Shown in pieces: positions 35,623 to 46,303 of a DNA stretch of 64,000 bases (positions are counted from its first letter, which is position 1; the number at the start of each line of letters is the position of its first letter). Below the pieces are notes generated by a model. That model ran no database searches, was not told where the DNA came from, and saw nothing but the letters and a program-made list of their open reading frames with translations. Source of the stretch: Zygnema cylindricum (lineage: Eukaryota; Streptophyta; Zygnematophyceae; Zygnematales; Zygnemataceae); the NCBI GenBank assembly GCA_037447655.1, contig JBBHKE010001973.1, positions 1,269,954 through 1,333,953 on the forward strand, read 5' to 3'. A program made the translations under genes and the position numbers.

Positions 35623-38571
35623 TACAACCGGTGAAAATGTTTCTTCATAATCTATCCCCTCCTTTTGATTATATCCCTTAGCAACCAAGCGAGGCTTATA
35701 CCTGCCTATGGTTTTATCTGGGTTCAATTTTAATTTAAACGCCCATTTACTTCCAATAGCCTTTCTTCCGAAGGAAGTTCCACCTGATCCCATGTTTGGG
35801 CCTCCATTATGGACTTCATTTCCTCATTAACCGCTTCCACCCAGTGTTCACTTTCATTACTCTAAAAAGCTTCCGTCAACGTTAGAGGCTCCTCTATGTG
35901 TGCTGAGTGAGCAAAGGCTGCATTTTCTCTCCTAAGTCGCGCACTTTGCCTCACTCAACCAGGAAATTATGTCGCTAGTATAGATGGTTTGGTCCTCCTC
36001 CTTGATACATGTGATTCTTCTTGTGATTCAATTTCGACTTGAGGTAGAGGAGAGTCTACAACTCTTTCGGACATAACACTTCCTATTTGTGGTGGAAAAG
36101 ACTATTGCAAGTCACTTTGAGCTAATGTAGATGCATTTTCTATAATTTTCTTGAAAAACATGGGATTTTCCTCTAAAAAGATATAATCAACACTTCTATC
36201 ATTTTTCTCATCCATACGCTCATTAAATACATCTACTCCTTTTCCTTCATCGTTCACAATAATGTTTCTGGCTACCACAACTCTATTTCTCTTAGTGTCA
36301 TACACTCTATAACCTTTGGCATGATCATCAAACCCTAGAAATAGCCCTGGTATACCTTTTGGTTATAGCTTCCATTTCTGCGGATCATAATCTAACTTAA
36401 AAACCTTACTTCCAAAAACCTTGAATTGACTTACATCTGGTTTGTATCCAGTCCACATTTCATAGGAAGTTTTACCTTTTACTGCCCTTGTTTCTAGCCT
36501 GTTTCTCACATAAGCTGCACAATTCATAGCCTCAGCCCAAAATTTGTAAAATATGTCAATATCAGCCATCATTGTCCTAGCACACTCTGATATAGTCCTA
36601 TTCATCCTCTCTAAAACACCTTTTTGTTCTGGAGAATAAGGAACACTAAGCTGACGTGAGATTCCATGCAATTTTAAGAATTCTGCAAACTCATTAGAAA
36701 TGTACTCCCCTCCATTATCATATCTGAACCCTGCTATCTTTTTCTCATGCAGATTTTCAACCCAAGCCTTATACTCCTTAAATTTTGCAAAGACTTCATC
36801 CTTACTTTTCAAAAAATAAACTGTAGTAAACTTACTATAGTCATCCGTAAAAGTAAGCATAAACTTAACCCCTCCCACAGATGAGTATCTAGATGGCCCC
36901 CATACATCTGAATAAATTAGTTCTAGCACCCTGCTACTTCTATGATGAGTTTGCAAAAGGAAAGGCAACTTATGGATTTTTCCCATTGCACAACCATCAC
37001 ATACATTTGATGCTGGTTTTTGACTAATTTTTACACGTTCCACCATTTTCTGATTTACCATCTTTTCTAATCTGTCATTGTCCTAAACGTTTATGCCATA
37101 AATCACAATCACTGATTATACTTGAGTAAATAACGTCATTGTCATTATAATTTGCAAGACTCAATCGATACAAATTGTTTCCACCAGCAAAACCCTCTGC
37201 AGCAATTTTCCCATTCTTACTCACTGTTTTCTTCCCATTCTCAGATATAGTTTTAAAACCTTTCTTTTCTACCACTGACGTAGAGAAAAAGTTTCTTTTA
37301 AAAGCTGGGACATGCAACAGATCTTCTAAAACCCTTTTCACAAGTTTTCCCTCTACATTGAATATAAATGACACCCTCCCCTTTGCTTTTGACTCAACAA
37401 AGGTATAATCACTAAAATAAATTTTGACAGGAGAGGTAGATTGAATACTCTCAAAGAGATGGCGACTGTGGCACATGTGTGGAGATGCACCCGAGTCCAT
37501 AATCCATTCGTCTTTCTCCACGCCTTGCGTTGCTTGTGCCATCGCAAAGTATTTCTTTTTGATGTTATCGAGAAAGCTTCTCACATCCTCCTCTTGAAGT
37601 GCTTTGGAAAATGTTGTTGGGCGTCCATTTGACGTAGATGGAACTCGGCTTTCGTCCCAACCAGAGCCAAAATTTCCCGTAGCTTTAGCTCTCTTGTAGG
37701 CATGACACATCCTGAAAACATGGTCTTTTTCATCACAATAATAGCATGTCAAAGGTGACCTTCTAGGACCACTACCTCTACCACTACCACTACCAATGTC
37801 ACTACCAATGTTAGAGTCTGAAAATTGGTTAGCTAGTGCCTGAACAGACTTACTACTACCTCTTTGTGAAATCTGGTTATGTACATTCTACACAAGAGTT
37901 AAGGAAATGAGAGCACTGAGTGCAGTTTAAGGTGTTTTATGCTCTATTGTCTCTAATTTGCTTGTAGTACATGTTTGTTTGGTTGAAAGACCTCTTTCGT
38001 TTGGAGAAACATATCTTACACTATAGATCTAGTCTTCTAGGCATTTCTCTTTGGGTTTGCTTCCGCTAACATGTTTGATAATGGCTCAGCTCTTATTGCA
38101 AGTGCTCTTATTAGCCATAGTGCTCCACCTGCTCCTACTGGTTCTAGTGTGACTCCTAGTGGGAGTGGATCACAGTCAAGTCTTAATGCCCATGACCTTC
38201 AACACATCTAGCTGAACATACATAGCACATACGCTAAACTAAACTTCACAAGCTTTCTTCAAATCAAGATACGACATTACCAAATCTTTTGTCATTGCCT
38301 GTTTCAAGACGTTGAGGCAGTGGAGATTCTTCTTTCTCTAATCCGGTGCCGTCTCATCGGCAGTTCCTTCCACAATGGGTGACAAGTCCCTCTCCTCGAA
38401 ATATGAGCTTAGTATATCTTCCCAATATAAAAAATCAGTTCCATCAAAAATAGGCAATTTGGGCGGTGGGCCCATAACCTGTTGAAGGTCATGGGCATTC
38501 TGACTTGGCTTTGTTCCACTCCCACTAGGCGTCACACTTGCACCAGCAGGGACTAAGTTATTAGTAGACAT
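35623..38571 (-). pseudogene. Element C: copia Gag-Pol remnant joined to W RNase H
   Basis: The start codon at 38571 lies in the C LTR, and the frame passes through the primer-binding site as LQQVMGPPP. Gag is interrupted by an inverted segment (37877-38212). It continues with a CCHC knuckle (CYYCDEKDHVFRMC, ligands present, 37075-37752), the protease motif MDSGASPHMC, the integrase zinc domain and core (36363-37061: CDGCAMGKIH, YDNGGEYIS, EQKGVLERMNRT), the integrase C-end (36102-36305) and RT N-terminal part (35623-35793: [24 protein letters not shown]). At 35622 it joins, out of frame, to A-type RNase H. RT catalytic blocks are absent. Confidence 0.85.
37877..38212 (+). repeat. Inverted duplicate of C LTR end and gag start
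   Basis: Read on the plus strand this resembles the complement of about 38480-38765: GAAATGAGAGCACT.AGTGCA, TTCTTTGGGTTTGCTTC, GTGTGACTCCTAGTGGGAGTGG and GCCCATGACCTTCAAC. It replaces part of gag, leaving inverted copies about 270 bp apart. Differences between the copies are many, so the event is not recent or the copy came from a diverged relative. Confidence 0.75.
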
Positions 38572-39104
38572 GACAGCAGAAGCAAACCCAAAGAATAATA
38601 CCTATTTGACTAGATTTATGTTCTAAGATATGTAGCTTTAAGTGAGAGAGGTCTTACTTCCACACAAACATATACCACAGCCAAAATAAGGACAATAAAA
38701 CAGTAAAACACCTTAAAGTGCACTTAGTGCTCTCATTTCTTAAACTATGTGTACAATGTACATTCTGTATCAAATTGATCAATCCTAATTGAACTAAATA
38801 CTCAAAAGATCTAGAAATCATCTAAAACGTATGTACAGGGTTCACCATACAACTTACTGACAAAAATCTAAGTGTTTGGACCAGAATCGTCAACTAACAA
38901 TATCTATACCCAAAAAATCCCGGTGATTCTTATCACGTCCACATTCATTGGCATCCCAACACACTAATTTACTTAAAGATAACTATTTGTGAAAATACTA
39001 CAAAAATTCCACACCAAATTTGGTCAATATTGAATATTTGGTATTCCAAAAATATTCTAAGTCCTAGACTCTAATTTCTAAGACTTACTAAAGCTTACAT
39101 TTCA
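38480..39104 (-). repeat. 5' LTR of C
   Basis: It starts TGTTGAAGGTCATGG directly beside a perfect primer-binding site (38465-38479) and ends near TTACATTTCA. The first 31 or so gag codons are encoded within it. The high boundary rests on where B protease-integrase coding resumes and is accurate to a few bases. Confidence 0.65.
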
Positions 39105-40544
39105 ATATAAACTTCATCCCCATACTTAGTTGTAAAGAATGCTTTTCTAATGAAGGTATTAAACTCCTTGTCATCTAGCACAAACGTAGAGACAAGATTT
39201 TTACTCAGCAGAGGAATGTAGAGTACATCTGAGAATGCAAGTATAGAAGTCTTACCCTCCACTAAGACTTTCAGATCTACTGATCCCACTACATCTGTAG
39301 TAACACTCTCCCATCCCCATACTCTATCTCTTCACTAGGGATCTTTCTTAGCTTAGTGATAAGTTCTTTATCACGACACATATGCATTGATGCACCTGAG
39401 TCAATAATCCATCCTTCCTGTGGAGCTTCCCGAATTTCTCCAAGGGCACACTTTTGTATCCGAGGGATCTCCTTCTCCTCCAGGCTATCGTCAAGAAGAA
39501 GCTCCCCATCCTCCTCAGAGGACTTATCCTCGGTTTCTCCTGTAACTTTTGTAACCACAAGTGCCTTTTTCTTCCCTCCGGAAAAACCCCCTCCACGGTT
39601 CTCTTGGAGCCTCAGCTCTGACAGCTCGACACAATTTGCGATGAAGTGTCCCGACTTTTTGCAAAAATGACAAAGACCCTTTGGGGGCCTCATCCCCCTA
39701 GAATGATCTTTTTCCCCTTTGTAAGGTTTCTTCAGGTCCTTCCCCTATCGGTCCCCTCCTCCTGGTAGAGCTTAAATGTTCTTTCCTCCTCGCCTAATCT
39801 CCATTGTGTTTTCCTGCACAAGTATCATCCAGACCACTGTGTTCCATTTCCATGAACTATCAGGCATTTCCAATACTCGATACACTAGGTTCTCGAACTC
39901 ATCTGGTAACTTCGTGATAAGAGTGTCAACTTTCATTTTCATTGTACTTGTCCCCCCGGAACTTTCTATCTCCATATACAAACAAGAAAGATCATTACAG
40001 TTATCTAATATCTAACTTTCTTTGTAAGTGTAACTCACTAGCTTTTGCTCAGCCAACTGGAGCTCCTTAATAGTTCCAGCTCTATAAATCTCCACCAAAC
40101 TCACCCACAAATCCTTAGCCTTGTAAATGTGAAGATGAGGAGTGGCCAAAGCTTGAGTGAGGTGCTTGAGAATGAAGTTTTTGGCAGCCATGTTTACATC
40201 CTCCCACATTTGAGTATCATTGTCCGCGGTCTTCACGGTTGCTGCTCCTGAACCTGTGGCAATAAGAGTGAGGGGTGCTCCTTCCCTTTCCCCTTTTCGG
40301 ACACACTGCTGTCCCCATCATATGCCTCCTCTCTTGAGGCAACCGTTGGTGCAGGAAACCTTTCTCCTCCAAATCCTAATGGAGTTCGCGAAGGTGGACG
40401 TTTCACTCGTTCACTGACAATACCACAGTATCGTTTTTCGCACAAAGCTCCCATCATCATATCTTCCCAATAGATGAACCCAGATCCATTGAATGTGGGC
40501 ACCCTAGAGGGTGGGCCTATAACCTGCAATTTTGTGTCCTCCAT
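39105..40544 (-). pseudogene. Element B: gag-protease remnant
   Basis: The start codon at 40544 lies in the LTR: MEDTKLQVIGPPSRVP. Gag follows with shifts (40012-40236, 39772-39981). The CCHC knuckle CHFCKKSGHFIANC is intact in 39289-39693, and the protease motif DSGASMHMC is present. A shift at about 39289 leads into 39095-39289. It is cut by the C LTR at 39104, so integrase, RT and RNase H are missing. It is close to J and H. Confidence 0.85.
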
Positions 40545-41217
40545 TCGACCATAGAATATAGGAAGCCTCTAGATAGTATTTAACTAACCCACTTCAAGCC
40601 ACAACCACTGCTGTCCAGGAAAGCAAAATGACAGTTTGAATGCATCCCTATTCAGCATGGACTCCCCTAAGTATGTAGCAAAAATAATCACTAAAAACGG
40701 CCAACTAGTCGATAAGTTATGGGGCAGTAAAAATGCCAATTTCTATAAACTCTCAAAGAGAGAGGTGACTACCTACCAAAATTTTCTAAGTCCTCATTCT
40801 CTCTAATAACTTTTATCTAGTGAAGTACGGACCAATCAGATTACTGTACCGTACCAAAAAATACTACTATCGCTGTACCTTTCTGAAACTCTGAGACCTC
40901 CATAAGTCCTCAGAGTGGACAGCTTCCAAGAAGCCTCTAGGATAATCCTGACCCCTTTGTGTTTAAGCAAAAATAACTGCCACCCTGGCAGACAAAAACT
41001 CTGACCAACTTCACCCCTGTGAAGACAAGACTCCCCTGAGTCGATAGCAAAAAGAATCTCTGAATTTGCTCCCCTGAGCAGTAAGTTATGGAGGGTCAAA
41101 GTTGACCTTTTGTACAGAAGCTCTCTGGGAGAGAGGGTCCTATCTTCTAATTTTTCTAAGTCCTATCTCTCTCACAAACTCTATCTACTGATGTACGGAA
41201 CCAATCAGAATTGAGTT

Positions 41218-41260
41218 CCGTACGTAAAAGTACAGCTGCCGGTGTACTTTATGTACGGAC
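41218..41260. repeat. GTAC-rich palindrome in A LTR
   Basis: CCGTACGTAAAAGTACA and TGTACTTTATGTACGG are inverted copies separated by GCTGCCGG. Equivalent but diverged palindromes occur in the other LTRs. A role as a protein-binding or hairpin element is inference. Confidence 0.65.
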
Positions 41261-41645
41261 ATTGTACGACATGGCCAAAATGTCGACACATGTCAAATCC
41301 GGATTCGGTGCCATAATCTCCGGAGATTCCACAATCCAACAGAATTTCGCCACGTGTCATCCGATGTGGCGATGGCCACAAACCGCCGAAATTCTCCTCC
41401 GCGATCTCGGCGCTAATCTCCGCCGTCCGATTAAATTCGGCTTTAATCGTAGCCGTAATAAATACATGCGCGGTATTTGTTTCATTTACGAAACAAATGC
41501 GCGGTACTGATTTGTGTCCGTACCGTAAGTCGTACATTATTTATTACTGGATCTATGTATCCCGTAATTCATTTCAGTTAAATGATTTATCGCACGTATA
41601 CGTATTTAAATAAATATCAAACTACATGCTATGTAACACTACTGC

Positions 41646-41733
41646 TAGACTTAACGGCTAAGGCTACCGGCTAATTCCTATCTGCCGGCCGGTAGGTACA
41701 TGGATCAAATCCTGCCGCCGGCACATACCTTTT
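41646..41733 (+). promoter_or_regulatory. Antisense tRNA-like module, A 3' LTR
   Basis: TAGACTTAACGG at 41646-41657 matches 10 of 12 A-box positions. GATCAAATC at 41703-41711 is a perfect B box. TTTT follows at 41730. A duplicate lies at 47046-47133 in the 5' LTR. Confidence 0.5.
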
Positions 41734-41797
41734 AAATAAATAATTAAATCCTAACATAAAATTCCCGTAAACCTCAGGATAGCCAAGGTAGCCATGG

Positions 41798-41863
41798 CTC
41801 TAGCTTCCTCTCCAATTTCTCAGTGACTGCGACAAGTTTGAGAGTTGGAGAGAGAAGTTAGAG
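41798..41863. repeat. Conserved LTR hairpin (A-type stem)
   Basis: CTCTAGCTTCCTCTCCAATT pairs with AGTTGGAGAGAGAAGTTAGAG with small bulges. The loop region holds CAGTGACTGCGACAAGT. The copy in the 5' LTR is at 47198-47263. Confidence 0.7.
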
Positions 41864-41931
41864 ATAGACTGCCTCGACTTCTATATTTCTTTTCAAACCT
41901 AGAAAATACTAATAAACCATTAGTTTCTACA

Positions 41932-41944
41932 CTCCCCTTATTTT
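41932..41944 (-). promoter_or_regulatory. Polypurine tract of A
   Basis: The minus strand reads AAAATAAGGGGAG between the stop codon and the 3' LTR start. In LTR elements such a tract primes plus-strand DNA synthesis. Confidence 0.85.
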
Positions 41945-44900
41945 CTAGTCAATCTTTAATTTCAGACCACACTTCTCCCTGCAGAAAATTAGCTTAGGGG
42001 AAGGCACAGGTTTGGTCATCATATCTGCTACCATCTCACTATCTGGTCTGTACTCTAAACTGATTATTTTGTTTTCTACTTTCTCTCTAACAAAGCTGAG
42101 TCTGATGTCCATGTGTTTGGCTTTAAAATGGTGTTTAGGATTGGCAGAAATAGCGATTGCTGCCTGATTATCACAAAATATTTTCTGCACACCACTCTTA
42201 AGGTGACCAAGCTCACCAAGCAAAGACTTGACCCACATCAATTCTTTTACAGCAGAGCAAGAGGCCATATACTCAGCCTCCATGGTGGACTGAGCAATAA
42301 CCTTTTGCTGTTTGCTACTCCAACAGCAAGCCCCATCACCCACATATAATACATATCCAGAAGTACATCTCCTCATCGGAGCATCACCATAACTGGCATC
42401 ACTCCAAGTAGTGATGTCAGTATTCTCCCCACCCAAATGCAACCATAGATCTCTAGTTCCTACCAAGTATCTAAGGACTCTCTTAGCTGCCTCCCAATCC
42501 TTCTTAGTGGGAGCATTTAGACTTCTACTCAGCACTCCTACAGCTGCAGCTAAATCCGGCCGGGTACAATTCATAAAATAGATTAGACTTCCCACTACTT
42601 GCCTGTAAGGAATAGTCTGCATGAACTTCTGTTCATCAGGAGACAATTCCTCGTCTAAGACTATGACTCCTTCTTCCTCACTCCCCTCACTTCCCTTCTT
42701 CAACTCCATTGGAGTTGTACAACTATTAGCTTTATCCATTTGAAATTTTTCAAGCATGTTTCCTATTGCTTCCTTTTGAGTCAATCTTATAATTTTCCTT
42801 TTTCGGTCTCTCTCTACTTGAATTCCCAAAATATATTTTGCTTCCCCCATATCCTTCATTTCAAATCTCCCCTTAAGATCGGTTTTCAGTTTATTAATTT
42901 TTTCCATTGATTTACTTAAAACAAGCAAATCATCAACATAAATTGCAATAAATATAAAACCTTCCTCATCTTCGAAAACATAGATTGAGTGATCTGAGCT
43001 GATCCGAATATATCCTAGACCGGTAAGAAACTCATCAAGCTTCTTATTCCACTGTCGGGGCGCCTGTTTCAAACCATAAAGAGATTTAATCAGCCGGCAT
43101 ACCTTACTCTCCTCTCCTTCTTCCACAAACCCTTCGGGTTGTCGCATGAAGATCTCCTCTTCTAATTCTCCATGCAAAAAGGCTGTTTTGATGTCCATCT
43201 GGTGCACTTCCATGTCTTCCGCCGCTGCTAAACTGAGAAGTATGCGGACGGAGGGAAATCTGACCACCGGGGCAAAGGTTTCCTCGTAGTCAATTCCTTC
43301 CTTTTGTGTAAATCCCTTTGCCACTAATCTGGCCTTGTAGCGCTCGATTGTGTTATCTGGGTTCAGTTTCAATTTGAAAACCCACTTACAACCGATTGGT
43401 TTTCGGTTAGGTGGACAGTCCACCAGCTCCCAAGTATCGGCTGCCATGATTGAAGCCATCTCCTCATTGATGGCTGTCTTCCACCGGTTTCTTTCTGGAC
43501 AAGTCATCGCCTCTCGATAAGTTTGAGGTTCATCTTGATGAGATAGTTTAGTTACCTTGTTATTAACCTGTTTTTCTTGCAGTCTTTTGCTACTTCTCCT
43601 CCCTCCCTCAAAATCTGAGGCCGGAATAGATGGTTCTCGTGGATTCTTTCGAACAAACTCGGCTTCTCCCCTATCCCTTGATTCCGAATCAATTTCCACC
43701 ACGTCTTCCGCTTCGAGTAGAGTTGTCACTGGAGTTTCCACAGCCGAGTCCTTTTCGGTCTGATTTGTTCCTGCAAGAATGTCATCGTCTCTAAAACCTG
43801 GATAGTTAGGAAGCTCAAAGTCATCAGAATTTTCTGACTCAAATCTGATTTTTACTGACTTTGTATATTTGAAGGGATCCACAGACTTTCCTTCATCCAT
43901 AACTACTAGATGCTTTACTAAGATTATATCTTCTCTTTTTAGATCATAAACTCTATATCCTTTAACATCCTCATCATATCCTAATAAGTATCCCGGTTTT
44001 CCTTTAGGATCTAGCTTCCAATTGGACCGATCAGTATCTAGACTGAATACTTGACTGCCGAAAACCTTTAAATGAGATAAGTCTGGTTTCCGGCCTGTCC
44101 ATCTCTCATAAGGTGTTTGATCTTTTATAGCTGAAGTAAGAACTCTATTTTTGAGGTAATTAGCACAGTTCATTGCTTCTGCCCAAAACCTTTTTCCTAT
44201 CTTCTTATCCGACAACATACTTCTAGCACTATCACTTAGTGTTCTATTTAACCTTTCAGCTACCCCATTCTGTTCAGGATTTTCTGGCACTGTCTTTTGG
44301 TGTTGAACCCCATCTTCCCTCAAAAAATCCTCAAACTGGTTAGAAGTATACTCTCCACCATTGTCACTCCTTACTCTCTTGATTGGAGTTTCATGGAGTT
44401 TTTCGCTCCATGCTTTATATTGTCTAAAACAGTCCTCAGCTTCTGACTTGTTTTTCAAAAAATATACTCGGGAATACCGAGACCAATCATCAGTTATAGT
44501 CATCATAAATCTCTTCCCCCCCGGTGAGGGCACTCTAGCCGGTCCCCAAATATCTGTGTGTACTAGATCTAGAAGTTTTTCTCCCTTGTAGGTGGCTGTT
44601 TTTGGAAAGGGTAATCTGTGTGCTTTACCTTGAGCACACCCACTACAATCACTTATATCATCACTCTCACTGAACTGAATCCCTTCCACCACTCCCATCT
44701 TTTTCATCTCTCTTAACTTATCTAGATTCACATGCCCAAGCCTCTTATGCCACATCATAATATCATGAACACCAGCATAATAAAGTTTCTTCGTTTCATT
44801 ACTTAAGATCAGCCTAAACATCCCATGGCTACCTTTCTCAGCAATGAAATAGACATCCTCCTCAAAACTAGCAGTAAAGACTCCTTCCCTAGTGCTAGTG

Positions 44901-46303
44901 AAAAAACCCTTATCATCTAATACAGATGTAGAGATAAGGTTTTTGTTCAGCTCCGGAATAAACAATACATCGGAGAATGTTAATATGGATGTCTTTCCTT
45001 CAACTAACACTTTCAGATCTACCGATCCTACAAGAGTAGTGGTGACTATCCTCCCATCCCCGTACTCTATCTCTACGGTGGGAATCTTTCTTATCTTAGT
45101 GAACAGGTGTCTATCCTTACACATGTGCATTGAGGCACCTGAATCTATAATCCAGCCTGCTTCACCTTTCAATCCACCGTAAGCACATTTCTGCCTTCGT
45201 GGAATTTCAACCTCAGTTTTCGCCTCCAACTCCTCATCCAAAAGGAGCTCATCGTCCTCGTCCTCGGATTCCGCCTCAAGTACCTGTGTGACAAGGGCCT
45301 TTTTCTTTCCTCTCGGGGTACCACCGGTCTGCCCCTCCTTTAACCGAAGCTCGGTTAGCTTGGTGCACTCTGCCATATAGTGCCCAGGTTTCTTACAAAA
45401 ATGACATAAACCTTTGGGAGCCCTTGGTTCGAACTCGTCAACCTGTTTTTCCCGCTCCCTACCCCCATAGTTTCTGACTGGTTTCCGGGAATCCTTGTTC
45501 CTCCAATCGGTCGCTGTTGCCAAGGCTTGGCCACTCTTTCCTCCCCTTCGGATCTCAATCGTATTCTCTCGAACGAGAATCATCCCTACCACTGAGTTCC
45601 ATATCCACCTTGAGTCCGGCAAGTCCTGCACACGGTTGACTATGTTCTCGAACTCATCAGGTAACTTCATTAGTAAACAGTTAACTTTTTCTTTTTCACT
45701 AAAAACTTTACCCGCACTCTCTAGCTCCATGAAGAGTGTAGCAAGCTCATTGCAAAAATCCAACATATTTCCCCCTTTGTATACATACTCCTTAACTTTC
45801 TGATCAGCCAACTGTTGTTGCTGAATCGTACCACTTCGGTACATCTCTATGAGAGCCATCCAAAGATCGGATGCCCTCTCTACCTGCAAATGAGGACATG
45901 CAAGTCCTTGAGTGAGATGGCGTAGGATGAAGTGCTTTGCCGCCATATTGTTGAAGTCCCAGGTTTCAGTATCATTCTCCTCGTTCCTCGGAATAGGTGA
46001 CATGAATGCTAAACCAGTTGCTATTGGTGTGGTCGCCTCCTTCTCCTTTCCTTTGTCCACCACCTCTCCTTCCTTTGTTTCCTCCGTTGAAGGTGAATCC
46101 TCTTTCCTGGTGAATCTGCTTCCTTTAAACCCTGGAGGAATTCCAAGACTTGATGGACGCCCCAATCGTCCACTCACTATCCCCCAAAACCTTTTTTCGC
46201 ATAGAGCTCCTATCATCATACTTTCCCAGTATATGAAGCCAGTTCCATTAAATATTGGCACCCTAGAGGGTGGGCCCATAACCTGAAACTCTGAGACCTC
46301 CAT
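41945..46303 (-). CDS. Copia Gag-Pol polyprotein, complete
   Basis: The 1452-residue frame has no stop. Gag occupies about the first 300 residues and ends in a CCHC knuckle (C300, C303, H308, C313). The protease motif DSGA is at 387-390. The integrase zinc ligands are H519, H524, C553 and C556, and its core triad is D584, D647 and E683. RT runs from about 965 with D1037 in HQMDIKTAF and YVDD at 1122-1125. RNase H has D1302, E1344 and D1378. Gag and Pol form one frame with no frameshift site, as is usual in Ty1/copia. All catalytic residues are present, so it is probably active or recently was. The start at 46303, inside the LTR, is supported by the same start in B, J, U and N. Confidence 0.97.
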   Translation of the reverse strand: MEVSEFQVMGPPSRVPIFNGTGFIYWESMMIGALCEKRFWGIVSGRLGRPSSLGIPPGFKGSRFTRKEDSPSTEETKEGEVVDKGKEKEATTPIATGLAFMSPIPRNEENDTETWDFNNMAAKHFILRHLTQGLACPHLQVERASDLWMALIEMYRSGTIQQQQLADQKVKEYVYKGGNMLDFCNELATLFMELESAGKVFSEKEKVNCLLMKLPDEFENIVNRVQDLPDSRWIWNSVVGMILVRENTIEIRRGGKSGQALATATDWRNKDSRKPVRNYGGREREKQVDEFEPRAPKGLCHFCKKPGHYMAECTKLTELRLKEGQTGGTPRGKKKALVTQVLEAESEDEDDELLLDEELEAKTEVEIPRRQKCAYGGLKGEAGWIIDSGASMHMCKDRHLFTKIRKIPTVEIEYGDGRIVTTTLVGSVDLKVLVEGKTSILTFSDVLFIPELNKNLISTSVLDDKGFFTSTREGVFTASFEEDVYFIAEKGSHGMFRLILSNETKKLYYAGVHDIMMWHKRLGHVNLDKLREMKKMGVVEGIQFSESDDISDCSGCAQGKAHRLPFPKTATYKGEKLLDLVHTDIWGPARVPSPGGKRFMMTITDDWSRYSRVYFLKNKSEAEDCFRQYKAWSEKLHETPIKRVRSDNGGEYTSNQFEDFLREDGVQHQKTVPENPEQNGVAERLNRTLSDSARSMLSDKKIGKRFWAEAMNCANYLKNRVLTSAIKDQTPYERWTGRKPDLSHLKVFGSQVFSLDTDRSNWKLDPKGKPGYLLGYDEDVKGYRVYDLKREDIILVKHLVVMDEGKSVDPFKYTKSVKIRFESENSDDFELPNYPGFRDDDILAGTNQTEKDSAVETPVTTLLEAEDVVEIDSESRDRGEAEFVRKNPREPSIPASDFEGGRRSSKRLQEKQVNNKVTKLSHQDEPQTYREAMTCPERNRWKTAINEEMASIMAADTWELVDCPPNRKPIGCKWVFKLKLNPDNTIERYKARLVAKGFTQKEGIDYEETFAPVVRFPSVRILLSLAAAEDMEVHQMDIKTAFLHGELEEEIFMRQPEGFVEEGEESKVCRLIKSLYGLKQAPRQWNKKLDEFLTGLGYIRISSDHSIYVFEDEEGFIFIAIYVDDLLVLSKSMEKINKLKTDLKGRFEMKDMGEAKYILGIQVERDRKRKIIRLTQKEAIGNMLEKFQMDKANSCTTPMELKKGSEGSEEEGVIVLDEELSPDEQKFMQTIPYRQVVGSLIYFMNCTRPDLAAAVGVLSRSLNAPTKKDWEAAKRVLRYLVGTRDLWLHLGGENTDITTWSDASYGDAPMRRCTSGYVLYVGDGACCWSSKQQKVIAQSTMEAEYMASCSAVKELMWVKSLLGELGHLKSGVQKIFCDNQAAIAISANPKHHFKAKHMDIRLSFVREKVENKIISLEYRPDSEMVADMMTKPVPSPKLIFCREKCGLKLKID
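46269..46283 (-). promoter_or_regulatory. Primer-binding site, half-tRNA initiator-Met type
   Basis: The minus strand reads GGTTATGGGCCCACC right after the LTR. By recollection this is complementary to the anticodon arm (GGTGGGCCCATAACC) of plant initiator tRNA-Met rather than to the tRNA 3' end, as in Drosophila copia and yeast Ty5. It lies within the gag frame and codes for VMGP. Confidence 0.75.

Larger units (their letters stand above)
40884..41931 (-). repeat. 3' LTR of A
   Basis: 1048 bp, from TGAAACTCTGAGACC to TTTCTACA. It carries CCACGTGTCA, a GTAC palindrome (41218-41260), a duplicated GCGCGGTA (41468-41506), the tRNA-like module and the hairpin. Confidence 0.98.

Noticed and set aside
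43557-46286. Several open frames of 60-124 codons on the plus strand within element A
   Set aside because: They are antisense to the intact polyprotein and have no motif; they arise from its base composition.
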